Below, in pieces: positions 27,025 through 34,523 of a DNA stretch of 64,000 nucleotides. Both the position numbers and the translations under genes were made by a program. The DNA is taken from contig CAIOHR010000344.1 of the NCBI GenBank assembly GCA_903858115.1, forward strand, positions 37,385 to 101,384, read 5' to 3'. Within the stretch, counting starts at the first letter, position 1, and each line of letters opens with the position of its first letter. The notes below the pieces were generated by a model, which searched no databases, was not told the DNA's origin, and was given only the letters and a program-made list of their open reading frames with translations. The DNA is from an uncultured Pirellula sp. (GTDB lineage Bacteria > Planctomycetota > Planctomycetia > Pirellulales > Pirellulaceae).

Positions 27025-27843
27025 TTAGCGGCTGGCGGCCCATCGAATTCCGTTGACAACGGTTTCCAGGAAGACTTCGTCGGAAAACGTTTCCTTGGAA
27101 TGTCCGTAGGTGGTGCCGAACACACGAGCTTTGCCGTATTGGTTCGTCCAATAGACTGCGTGTTCTTCGCCGTCTTTCTCACTTTTCGAAGTCGCCAAGA
27201 CCGTCGTGTTTGGCCATACTTTTTCAATGATGTAGAGTTCATCTTTGGCCGATTTGTAGCCGGCGGTTGGGAAGTTCTTCATGATCGGGTGATCCGCCGT
27301 TGCGACAGAGACCGGGTAGTTGCTTTGATGATCATGCCGCCGGCTGGTGACGCCTAGGAATTCTCGCCAGTCATCGACTTTTGCGGAGCGATACGTGTGC
27401 ATCGCGCAGTGAATGACGACTGCGTTGATGCCATCGAAGTGAGGCTTGGTAATGCTGCGGATGTAGTCGGGGTCGTCTGTGTCTGCAAAGCATTCGTTAT
27501 GGATGACCACGTCGAATCCTTCCGCCCACTTCGGATTCTTGTACCACGAGATCATGGCTTTCGTCCCTTTGCCCCCTTCGTTGACGACCGTCCATTGGAT
27601 TGGGAGTCCCCGTTCCTTTGCCGCGAGTTGCAGAGATTTCGTTTGAAAATCATAGTCATGGCAGCATCCACCGGTAACCAGGAGCACCGCAATCGGCTTG
27701 GAATCGGCAGAAGGGACTGGTTTCTCGGGGGTCTGAGCAAAGGCAGGTCCGGCAAAAGCCAGGAATAATGAGGCAGAAAACGCAAAAGAGGTGGCGATCA
27801 AGAATCGTCGTAGTTCAGAAATTCGTCGTAGTTCAGAAATCAT
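27025..27843 (-). CDS. Exported ThuA-domain protein
   Basis: 272 residues from the ATG at 27843. The frame is open back to 28161, but that would run through the promoter and 5' end of the divergent gene and precede the signal peptide by 106 residues. The signal peptide is 'FLIATSFAFSASLFLAFAG' with cleavage near 'AFAQ'. The mature part fits the ThuA (trehalose utilisation, GATase1-like) family: 'IAVLLVTGGCCHDYDFQ', 'FDVVIHNECFADTDDPDY', 'GINAVVIHCAMHTYR', 'HPIMKNFP' and 'RVFGTTYGHSKETF'. ThuA proteins are linked to carbohydrate or oxidoreductive sugar metabolism; the reaction is not settled. An exact 18-bp duplication sits at the extreme N-terminus (27807-27840). Confidence 0.88.
   Translation of the reverse strand: MISELRRISELRRFLIATSFAFSASLFLAFAGPAFAQTPEKPVPSADSKPIAVLLVTGGCCHDYDFQTKSLQLAAKERGLPIQWTVVNEGGKGTKAMISWYKNPKWAEGFDVVIHNECFADTDDPDYIRSITKPHFDGINAVVIHCAMHTYRSAKVDDWREFLGVTSRRHDHQSNYPVSVATADHPIMKNFPTAGYKSAKDELYIIEKVWPNTTVLATSKSEKDGEEHAVYWTNQYGKARVFGTTYGHSKETFSDEVFLETVVNGIRWAASR
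27807..27840 (-). repeat. 18-bp tandem duplication at the start of the ThuA gene
   Basis: The plus-strand unit CGTCGTAGTTCAGAAATT occurs twice in tandem just inside the ATG (the second copy ends in the ATG itself). On the coding strand it gives M-ISELRR-ISELRR, doubling the charged n-region of the signal peptide without changing the frame. Perfect identity implies a recent slippage event. Confidence 0.85.
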
Positions 27844-27924
27844 GGGTAGCGTCCGAAAGTATGAGAAAAAGGCAGCGGTCTCCATTGTAACGCGAACTTT
27901 TCGATAAGGGAAAACGGCGCAACG

Positions 27925-27954
27925 TTGACAGTCGGGTTGACTTTTTGCTACAAT
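27925..27954 (+). promoter_or_regulatory. Sigma-70-type promoter for the Cys-rich exported protein
   Basis: A consensus -35 TTGACA (27925-27930) and -10 TACAAT (27949-27954) are separated by 18 bp and lie 52 bp before the ATG at 28007. This is the best housekeeping promoter in the window, matching five of six bases at -10 and all six at -35. Confidence 0.75.
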
Positions 27955-28006
27955 TTGGCGTAATCCTTGTCTAAACCGTTTCGTTTCGTTAAGAGAGAGA
28001 GATTGT

Positions 28007-28459
28007 ATGAAGACTACAATGTTGGCATTGGCAGCGTTTGCGTTTACTTTCGTAGGGGTTGCATTCGCTATTGAGAAGGTGGACCTGAAGGACATCAAGT
28101 GCATGATGAACCCTAAGGCTGCAGCAAAAGAAGACAAGTCAAGCGACTGGAAGGAAGGCAAGGTTTATTTCTGCTGCGGAAATTGCCTAGCGGGCTTCGA
28201 AAAGGACAAGAAGGCCAAAGCTGCGCAAGCCAACCATCAGTTGATTGCCACAAAGCAAGTCGAACAACAAGCTTGCCCATTCTCGGGTGGAAAGCTAAAT
28301 GCAGAGCAAAAAGTCGAGTTTAAGGGTGCAACGATTTCGTTCTGCTGCGGCAATTGCAAGGCAAAAGCTGAAAAGATGACAGACGACGACAAGGTTGCGA
28401 AACTCTTCGGCGAAGAAGCTTATGACAAGTCTAAGTTCAAGAAGGTTGCCGCCAAGTAG
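28007..28459 (+). CDS. Small exported protein with two Cys-Cys-x-x-Cys (YHS/TRASH-like) modules
   Basis: 150 residues with a signal peptide (1-21, 'MLALAAFAFTFVGVAFA'). Two similar modules follow: C32 then 'YFCCGNC' (C56, C57, C60), and C90 then 'SFCCGNC' (C113, C114, C117). The C...(Y/F)FCC.NC pattern resembles treble-clef YHS/TRASH metal-binding domains. The rest is lysine-rich. The ribosome site AGAGAGAGA is upstream of the ATG. It has its own strong promoter and a classic terminator, so it is a monocistronic and probably well-expressed gene. Likely role: binding copper, iron or another soft metal in the periplasm (inference). Confidence 0.8.
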   Translation: MKTTMLALAAFAFTFVGVAFAIEKVDLKDIKCMMNPKAAAKEDKSSDWKEGKVYFCCGNCLAGFEKDKKAKAAQANHQLIATKQVEQQACPFSGGKLNAEQKVEFKGATISFCCGNCKAKAEKMTDDDKVAKLFGEEAYDKSKFKKVAAK

Positions 28460-28508
28460 TGCCGGTTCGCCCGGTTTGATGAACTGGACCGAATAATTCA
28501 GATAGGGA

Positions 28509-28534
28509 GGCCTCGGAATACCGAGGCCTTTTTT
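28509..28534 (+). terminator. Rho-independent terminator
   Basis: Perfect 8-bp stem GGCCTCGG/CCGAGGCC with an AATA loop (28509-28528) followed by six T residues. It lies 50 bp after the Cys-rich gene. Confidence 0.93.
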
Positions 28535-28550
28535 ATTGCCGGATTGGGAT

Positions 28551-28579
28551 TTGTGGGGGTTGTCCAAAAGGGGTACAAT
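28551..28579 (+). promoter_or_regulatory. Possible promoter for hpf and the PTS genes
   Basis: A weak -35 TTGTGG (28551-28556) and a good -10 TACAAT (28574-28579), 17 bp apart, lie directly after the terminator and 81 bp before the hpf start. Confidence 0.45.
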
Positions 28580-28660
28580 TCGCCGAGCAAGCGAACTGGC
28601 CAGTAACAGGCTTTTTCTCCAGCCCCCTATTTTCAGCAGCCCAGTCCTTTGGAGCTTCCA

Positions 28661-28993
28661 GTGCAAGTCAATGTTTCCGCTCGTCATGGTCATCTCAAGC
28701 CAGAAGACCAAGCCATTATCGTCGAGAAAGCCGAAAAGGTACGACGCCTTTTTGACCGCATCAACGCCGTTGAAGTCACCGTCGACCTCGAACACCTTGA
28801 TAAGCCGACGGTCGAGATCAATGTGTCTGCAGAGCATGCTCCTGATTTTGTTGCTTCCGCACAATCTCAGTCCATCCTAGCCGCTTTGGACTTGACGATT
28901 AGCAAGGTGGAACAGCAAATTCGCAAACATAAAGAGAAAGTCACAGATCACAAAGGTTTAGGGCTTAAGCATTCTGGCGGCGACACCGTTTAG
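28661..28993 (+). CDS. hpf: Ribosome hibernation promoting factor (HPF/RaiA)
   Basis: 110 residues from GTG 28661, which has GGAG six bases upstream and gives the family-typical start 'MQVNVSARHGHLKPEDQ'. A TTG at 28649 is also in frame but has no ribosome site. The single beta-alpha-beta-beta-beta-alpha domain matches S30AE/HPF: 'KVRRLFDRINAVEVTVDLEH' and 'VEINVSAEHAPDFVASAQSQ'. It is the short form, without the C-terminal dimerisation domain of long HPF. It inactivates 70S ribosomes in stationary phase or starvation. It is followed by ptsN, ptsH and ptsI, an order that recalls the proteobacterial rpoN-hpf-ptsN-npr block. Confidence 0.9.
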   Translation: MQVNVSARHGHLKPEDQAIIVEKAEKVRRLFDRINAVEVTVDLEHLDKPTVEINVSAEHAPDFVASAQSQSILAALDLTISKVEQQIRKHKEKVTDHKGLGLKHSGGDTV

Positions 28994-29170
28994 AGTGCGT
29001 TCTTTTTGCAAACGGGATCGGTTCAAGAGAGCTGGTTTCCATTCATTCCCAACTTAGTTTACCTCGATACATCTCTCGCTCTCTCATTCAATGCACTGGT
29101 GATTCGACTGGAGGCAACGATTCGAGGAAGTGAGTCAGTTTATTAGATTGTTTGAAGGATTGTTTAGTCC

Positions 29171-29647
29171 ATGAAGTTTTCTGTATTTATATCGCCGAAG
29201 GCAATTCGTTCGAAATTGGCAGCTTCCACCAAGGAGGGTGTCATTTCGGAGATGGTTGATGCGCTCGTTGAAGCGGGCGAAGTGAAAGAGGTGGATCGAG
29301 CTGACATAATCAAAGCGATTATGAAACGCGAAGAACTTGGCAGTACCGGAATTGGACGTGGAGTTGCGGTGCCTCACACAAAGCATGCGAGCGTGGAAAA
29401 GCTTGTTGGCACTGTTGGCATTAGCGAGTCAGGACTGGACTTTGATTCCCTAGATGGCCAAGACGCTTCCTTGTTCTTTCTTCTGGTATCGCCACCGGAT
29501 CGACCTGGAGATCATTTGCGAGCACTAGAAAACATTTCACGTCAATTGCGAGACGACAGCTTTTGTCGCCTGCTTCGTCAATCCAAGACTTCAGAAGACA
29601 TTCTGCAGTTGTTGGATGAAGCGGACAGCAGTCAGTTCGGTTCCTAG
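29171..29647 (+). CDS. ptsN: PTS EIIA-type phosphocarrier (PtsN/fructose-type)
   Basis: 158 residues, one PTS EIIA type-2 domain. The phosphorylated His69 sits in 'STGIGRGVAVPHTKH'; flanking 'MVDALVEAGEV' and 'FFLLVSPPDRPGDHLRAL' segments are typical of PtsN. GAAGGA lies 13 bases before the ATG. No EIIB or EIIC domain occurs in the window, so it is probably a regulatory rather than a transport EIIA. It accepts phosphate from HPr, encoded 13 bp downstream. Confidence 0.88.
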   Translation: MKFSVFISPKAIRSKLAASTKEGVISEMVDALVEAGEVKEVDRADIIKAIMKREELGSTGIGRGVAVPHTKHASVEKLVGTVGISESGLDFDSLDGQDASLFFLLVSPPDRPGDHLRALENISRQLRDDSFCRLLRQSKTSEDILQLLDEADSSQFGS

Positions 29648-29660
29648 CATTGCTTCGCGT

Positions 29661-29948
29661 ATGAGTTCCGCAATCCAGCACAGCTTGGTCGTCGTAAAAA
29701 ACGCAGAGGGTTTGCACATGCGCCCCGCGGATAAGCTAGTGCGCGCCGCATCGACATTTCAATGTCAGATCGAATTGGAGCGTGCGGGACAAGTAGCAGA
29801 CTGCAGAAGTATTCTCAGTCTTCTGACATTAGGAGCGACGGAAGGAAGCGAGCTCATTCTTCGGGCTCAAGGGCCGGATGCAGAATTGGCAATTCGTACG
29901 ATTTGCCAATTGTTCGAGAATCAGTTTGAGGAAACGACCGCATCATAA
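29661..29948 (+). CDS. ptsH: HPr-type phosphocarrier
   Basis: 95 residues from ATG 29661; the frame extends upstream to 29616 inside ptsN, but this ATG gives the normal HPr length. Active-site His19 lies in 'NAEGLHMRPADKLV' (canonical GLHARPA, with M for A). A Ser50 in 'DCRSILSLLTLGA' is in the position of the regulatory Ser46 used by HPr kinase in Firmicutes and some other phyla. No HPr kinase gene is visible here. It carries phosphate from enzyme I to EIIA. Confidence 0.9.
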   Translation: MSSAIQHSLVVVKNAEGLHMRPADKLVRAASTFQCQIELERAGQVADCRSILSLLTLGATEGSELILRAQGPDAELAIRTICQLFENQFEETTAS

Positions 29949-30076
29949 ATTTCGTGCAACCGATTCATCCCTCAACCATCGATGTAGATTTCATGTCACC
30001 CTTTTTTGCGAGCACGTAGTCCTCACGACGTTTATGGATCAGAATTCGGCATCCCATTCAGATCGAGCGGCGCACA

Positions 30077-31825
30077 ATGCTTGAGTTGCAAGGGATCGCT
30101 GTATCGCCTGGGGTTGCCATCGGTCGAGCATTGGTTTTCGACCGCGAGGGATATCGAATCACTCGATGCTTGGTGAAACCAGAAGAGAGCGATATCGAGC
30201 TCCATCGTTTGGTCGAGGCGGTAGGATATGCAAGAGAGAAGCTTGAAAGTACGCAGCTTTCTACCAAGGCTTCTTTAGGCGATCACTTAGGCAGCATTTT
30301 TTCTGCTCAACAGCAGATACTAGTAGACCCCAATCTCCAGTCGGAGTTGGAGAGTTTGATTCGGAAGAAATCGTACTCTGCGGAGTATGCGGTCAGTGAA
30401 GTTTTTACGCGATATGCGGCCATCTTTCGCAAATCGCCAAGTACGTTTTTGGCAGAGCGAGCAAACGATGTTCGCGATGTCGAGCGTTTGCTTCTCGAGC
30501 AATTGACCGGTCAGCCGATGGCTACCTTGACGCAATTGCCGCACGAGGCGATTGTCGTTAGTCATGACTTAACGCCGGGCGAGACGGCAGCTTTTGATCG
30601 AGAAAAAGTTTTGGGGATCTGTACCGAAGCGGGCGGTCCTGGCGGTCACACTGCGATTGTGGCGAGAGGCATGGAGATCCCTGCCGTCGTGGGCGTTGGA
30701 AACTTCCTTCACAATATCCGCAGCGGTGATGAAGTCATCGTGGACGGGCATCTGGGACGCATTATTGTCTCGCCTGATCCAGAGACCAAAGATCGTTACT
30801 TGCAACGAAGATTGTTTAGACAGTCTATTGCGACTCAGTTGGAAGAGATTCGCGATTTGCCAGCAACGACGAGCGATGGCGTTCGTATTGAGTTGATGGC
30901 GAATTTAGAATTCCCACACGAAGCGGCTGCTTGCTTGGCACGCGGAGCGGACGGAGTGGGCCTATATCGAACAGAGTTTCTTTACCTTGGCCATACTTTG
31001 GAACCGAGCGAAGAGGAACACTATGAGGCATACGCGCAAGTCGTGCGCGATATGCAAAATCGCCCCGTTGTGATCCGCACCCTCGACCTGGGTGCGGACA
31101 AAATGGGGATGACACGCCCAGCAGAGCCCGAGAACAATCCGTTCCTCGGCCTGCGAAGCATTCGTTTGAGTTTGCGAAACCCAGCTCTATTTCGAATCCA
31201 GTTAAGAGCCATTTTAAGAGCTGCTTGCCTGGGTGATGTACGCGTCATGTTTCCCATGATCACTACACTCGATGAGCTGCGCAATGCTCGATTTCTGCTA
31301 AGGTCGGTTTCCGAAGACCTTCTAACAGAAAGTAAGGTTATTCCGTGTGCCGTTCAAGTCGGGATGATGGTCGAAGTCCCAGCGGCAGTTTTGATGCTTG
31401 ATCGATTTATCGAAGAGATTGATTTCGTCAGCATCGGGACCAATGACTTGACCCAATATACGCTTGCGGTAGATAGAAGCAACGATTCCGTTGTGGACTT
31501 GTACCAAGCGTGCGATCCTGCCGTTCTTCGACTTATCGAAAAGACCCAGCAGGTGGCTTCCAAGCACAATAAATCGACCAGCGTTTGCGGCGAAATGAGC
31601 AATAACCCTGCTTATGCGTTGCTGTTGGTCGGAATGGGAATTCGTACGCTGAGCATTGCTCCGGCTGCGATTCCGATTCTTAAGAAAGCGATCCGTTCCG
31701 TCACGATCGGTCAATGCGAGGCGATGGCTTGGCGGGCCTTGCGACTCGATACCGCGCGTGAAGTCGATGCGTTCTTGATGAATCAACTAGCCGGGCTCGT
31801 GCCCGAAATCGTACTGCAAGCATGA
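30077..31825 (+). CDS. ptsI: PTS enzyme I (phosphoenolpyruvate-protein phosphotransferase)
   Basis: 582 residues, the usual length for EI. N-terminal 'GIAVSPGVAIGRALVF', the phospho-His191 in 'AGGPGGHTAIVARGMEIPAV', the TIM-barrel motifs 'GADGVGLYRTEFLYL', 'VMFPMI' and 'FVSIGTNDLTQYTLAVDR', and the catalytic Cys in 'STSVCGEMSNNP' are all present. No GAF domain precedes it, so it is a standard EI rather than PtsP/EI-Ntr. It transfers phosphate from PEP to HPr. Last gene of the hpf-ptsN-ptsH-ptsI block; 128 bp separate it from ptsH. Confidence 0.94.
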   Translation: MLELQGIAVSPGVAIGRALVFDREGYRITRCLVKPEESDIELHRLVEAVGYAREKLESTQLSTKASLGDHLGSIFSAQQQILVDPNLQSELESLIRKKSYSAEYAVSEVFTRYAAIFRKSPSTFLAERANDVRDVERLLLEQLTGQPMATLTQLPHEAIVVSHDLTPGETAAFDREKVLGICTEAGGPGGHTAIVARGMEIPAVVGVGNFLHNIRSGDEVIVDGHLGRIIVSPDPETKDRYLQRRLFRQSIATQLEEIRDLPATTSDGVRIELMANLEFPHEAAACLARGADGVGLYRTEFLYLGHTLEPSEEEHYEAYAQVVRDMQNRPVVIRTLDLGADKMGMTRPAEPENNPFLGLRSIRLSLRNPALFRIQLRAILRAACLGDVRVMFPMITTLDELRNARFLLRSVSEDLLTESKVIPCAVQVGMMVEVPAAVLMLDRFIEEIDFVSIGTNDLTQYTLAVDRSNDSVVDLYQACDPAVLRLIEKTQQVASKHNKSTSVCGEMSNNPAYALLLVGMGIRTLSIAPAAIPILKKAIRSVTIGQCEAMAWRALRLDTAREVDAFLMNQLAGLVPEIVLQA

Positions 31826-31998
31826 AATGGAATCCAAGAATAATCGTGAGCCGTCAACGTTCGCCGTTCTGATTCGCTAGCAGTCGATCCACCAAAACGA
31901 CAATGAACATAATCAAACACTCCAACGAGAATCGCCAAAACGAGAAGCAGTCCACGCTAGTTTCTCGCTCGTTCAGGAGCTCGAAAGGATGAAACAAA

Positions 31999-33654
31999 AT
32001 GAAAAAGGAAATGCTGATCAATGTCTCCCAAGCCGAGGAGTGTCGGATCGCCTTGCTGGAAGACGGAGTTCTGGAAGAACTCTACACCGAGCGCACGAGT
32101 CAGAACAATTGGGTAGGAAACATCTATAAAGGTAGGATCGTCAACATCGAACCTAGCATCCAAGCGGCATTTGTCGATTTTGGAGTGGGGCGAAATGGTT
32201 TCCTGCACATCAGCGATATCGAACCGCAGTACTTTCGGCAAGCGGGATACAACCCTGATGAAATCATGGATGGTCACTATCCTGGCGTCGATGATGAAGA
32301 TGACGAGAAAGAAGATAGCGAACCATCGGACAAACGAGGTGGCGGTCGCGACGGTCGACAAAGAGGAGGAAAGCTTCGGAGCGGTCGTCCTCGGTTCAAG
32401 CCACCCATTCAAGAAATCTTTCGGCGCGGTGACGAAGTCCTTGTGCAAGTGATCAAGGAAGGGATTGGAACCAAAGGGCCGACATTATCAACTTACATCA
32501 GTATTCCTGGCCGTTATCTCGTGTTGATGCCAGCCCTGGGACGCGTCGGTGTTAGCCGCAAAATAGAGGACGAAGACGAACGACGTAAACTGCGCAGCAT
32601 GATGCTTGAGCTCCAGTTGCCCAAGGGAGTTGGGTTCATCGTTCGGACAGCAGGTCAAGAGCGAACCCGCAAAGAGCTTTCACGAGACGTTGCTTATCTT
32701 CTGCGACTTTGGAAAGTTATCGTCAAGAAGATCAAAACGACTGCTGCACCATGCGATGTCTACGAAGAAAGCGACATCATGATTCGTACCATTCGAGACA
32801 CCTTCACGGATGACATCGATTCAATTTGGGTGGACGAAGAGGGTGCCTACAAACGCGCACAAGAGTTTCTCGATTTGACGATGCCACGTTTTGCAGACCG
32901 ACTGCAAAAGTATGATCGCAAGGAACCGCTCTTTCATCATTATCGTCTCGAACAAGAGATCGCAAGAATTCACCAACGCGTAGTCCCGCTCAAGGGTGGG
33001 GGCTCTATCGTTATCGATCAAACCGAAGCTCTGGTTGCGATCGATGTGAACAGTGGTAATTTCCGCGGAGGAGATGAAAATGCGGAAGAGAATGCATTCC
33101 ACTTGAACTGTGCCGCCGCGAAAGAAATCGCGAGACAACTGCGACTGCGCGACCTTGGCGGAGTCGTGGTCAATGACTTCATCGACATGCGAAAAGAAGG
33201 GCACCGCCGAAAAGTCGAGAAGACGTTACGCGATGCGATGCGACGCGACCGAGCTCGGACCAAGATCCTTCGAACGAGTCCATTCGGATTGATCGAGATG
33301 ACGAGGCAGCGCATTCGTCCTAGTTTCAAACGAAGCGTGTACGAAGACTGTCCATGTTGCCGCGGTAGAAGCTTAGTGAAAACGGCGGAAAGCATGTCGA
33401 TCGAAGTTACCCGATTGATCATGATGGCCTGCCAAATGCCGAATGCTTCTCGAGTCGTTGTGAAAGTGAATGAAAACGTTGCGGCGTATTTGAATAATCG
33501 AAAGAGACGCGACCTGATCGAATTGGAAGAAGCGACGAAGGTTAGCGTACTGATCCTAGGTGGAGAATCGTTCTTTCCGGAGCATCTCGACATGGAGTGT
33601 CGCGACAAAGATGGAAACATGATTTCCCTTCCATTCATGAATGAACGATCCTAG
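31999..33654 (+). CDS. rng: Ribonuclease G/E family endoribonuclease
   Basis: 551 residues. S1 RNA-binding domain near 'GNIYKGRIVNIEPSIQAAF' and 'GVGRNGFLHISDIEP', interrupted by a charged K/E/R/G insert (about 95-135) that is longer than in E. coli RNase G. Catalytic DNase I-like core: 'LVAIDVNSGNFRGG' and 'GGVVVNDFIDMRKEGHR' supply the two metal-binding aspartates. The zinc-link 'CPCCRGRS' follows. It has no long RNase E-type C-terminal scaffold. It cleaves AU-rich single-stranded RNA in mRNA decay and rRNA maturation. AAAGGA precedes the ATG by about 10 bases. The stop overlaps the kdsA ATG by 14 nt. Confidence 0.93.
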   Translation: MKKEMLINVSQAEECRIALLEDGVLEELYTERTSQNNWVGNIYKGRIVNIEPSIQAAFVDFGVGRNGFLHISDIEPQYFRQAGYNPDEIMDGHYPGVDDEDDEKEDSEPSDKRGGGRDGRQRGGKLRSGRPRFKPPIQEIFRRGDEVLVQVIKEGIGTKGPTLSTYISIPGRYLVLMPALGRVGVSRKIEDEDERRKLRSMMLELQLPKGVGFIVRTAGQERTRKELSRDVAYLLRLWKVIVKKIKTTAAPCDVYEESDIMIRTIRDTFTDDIDSIWVDEEGAYKRAQEFLDLTMPRFADRLQKYDRKEPLFHHYRLEQEIARIHQRVVPLKGGGSIVIDQTEALVAIDVNSGNFRGGDENAEENAFHLNCAAAKEIARQLRLRDLGGVVVNDFIDMRKEGHRRKVEKTLRDAMRRDRARTKILRTSPFGLIEMTRQRIRPSFKRSVYEDCPCCRGRSLVKTAESMSIEVTRLIMMACQMPNASRVVVKVNENVAAYLNNRKRRDLIELEEATKVSVLILGGESFFPEHLDMECRDKDGNMISLPFMNERS

Positions 33655-34483
33655 TACCATGACACCGGTTGCTATTGGACCGCATACGATCCCATCAGAT
33701 CGTATGCTTCTCATCGCCGGCCCATGCGTGATTCAGTCCTTAGAGCTTTGCCTGGAGATTGCAGAGTCTGTAGCCGAATCATGTGAACGTCTTGGCATTC
33801 AGTTCGTTTTCAAAGCTTCCTTTGACAAAGCCAATCGCACTTCTTCGGGGAGCTTTCGAGGCCCAGGAATCGACGAGGGTTTGGCCGTATTGGCGAAGGT
33901 GAAAGCAACGATCGGTTGTCCGGTAACTACCGATGTGCATTTGCCTGAACAGGCGATTCCGGTCAGCCAAGTTTGCGATCTGCTTCAAATACCCGCGTTC
34001 CTAGCGAGGCAAACCGATTTGATCGTAGCGTGCGCTGAGACGGGCAAGCCTCTGAACGTCAAAAAGGGTCAGTTTATGGCACCTTCGGACATGAAGTATG
34101 TTGTCGACAAAGTAAGAGCCAGCGGCAGTGGCGGCATTTGCCTTTGTGAACGTGGGACTTTTTTTGGCTATGGTCGCTTGGTGAACGATATGACAGGTCT
34201 CCCGCAAATGCGTCAGTTAGGGGTACCCGTTATTTTTGATGCGACGCATTCGGTACAGCAACCGGGCGGGCTCGGTGGATCTACGGGGGGCAATCGAACC
34301 ATGGTAGAACCGTTGGCCAGAGCAGCGGCGGCCGTGGGTGTTGACGGATTATTCTTTGAAACGCATCCTAATCCAGAAAACAGTCCAAGCGACGGGCCGA
34401 ATATGGTTCCTTTGCATCAATTCGATGCGGTATTGGATCGGGTTCATACCGTCTGGCGAACCGTGCGAGCTTGGACCGCGTAG
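33641..34483 (+). CDS. kdsA: 3-deoxy-D-manno-octulosonate-8-phosphate synthase
   Basis: 280 residues. It condenses PEP and arabinose-5-phosphate to KDO-8-phosphate for lipopolysaccharide inner core. Motifs: 'LLIAGPCVIQS', 'FKASFDKANRTS', 'CPVTTDVHLPEQ', 'NVKKGQFMAP', 'GVPVIFDATHSVQQPGG' and 'FFETHPNPENSPSDGPNM'. Cys29 in 'AGPCVIQS', with the His, Glu and Asp of the last motif and of the E-rich region, is the metal-binding set of class II (metal-dependent) KdsA; class I has Asn there. The ATG at 33641 overlaps the RNase gene by 14 nt; ATG 33659 is an alternative giving six fewer residues. Neither has a clear ribosome site. Confidence 0.94.
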   Translation: MNDPSTMTPVAIGPHTIPSDRMLLIAGPCVIQSLELCLEIAESVAESCERLGIQFVFKASFDKANRTSSGSFRGPGIDEGLAVLAKVKATIGCPVTTDVHLPEQAIPVSQVCDLLQIPAFLARQTDLIVACAETGKPLNVKKGQFMAPSDMKYVVDKVRASGSGGICLCERGTFFGYGRLVNDMTGLPQMRQLGVPVIFDATHSVQQPGGLGGSTGGNRTMVEPLARAAAAVGVDGLFFETHPNPENSPSDGPNMVPLHQFDAVLDRVHTVWRTVRAWTA

Positions 34484-34523
34484 CCTCAATAGACCAGATT
34501 TCCTTAACCCACATAGTGTTCGA

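Noticed and set aside
27844..28161. N-terminal extension of the ThuA gene to 28161
   Set aside because: It would cross the promoter and first codons of the divergent Cys-rich gene and place the signal peptide 106 residues inside the protein.
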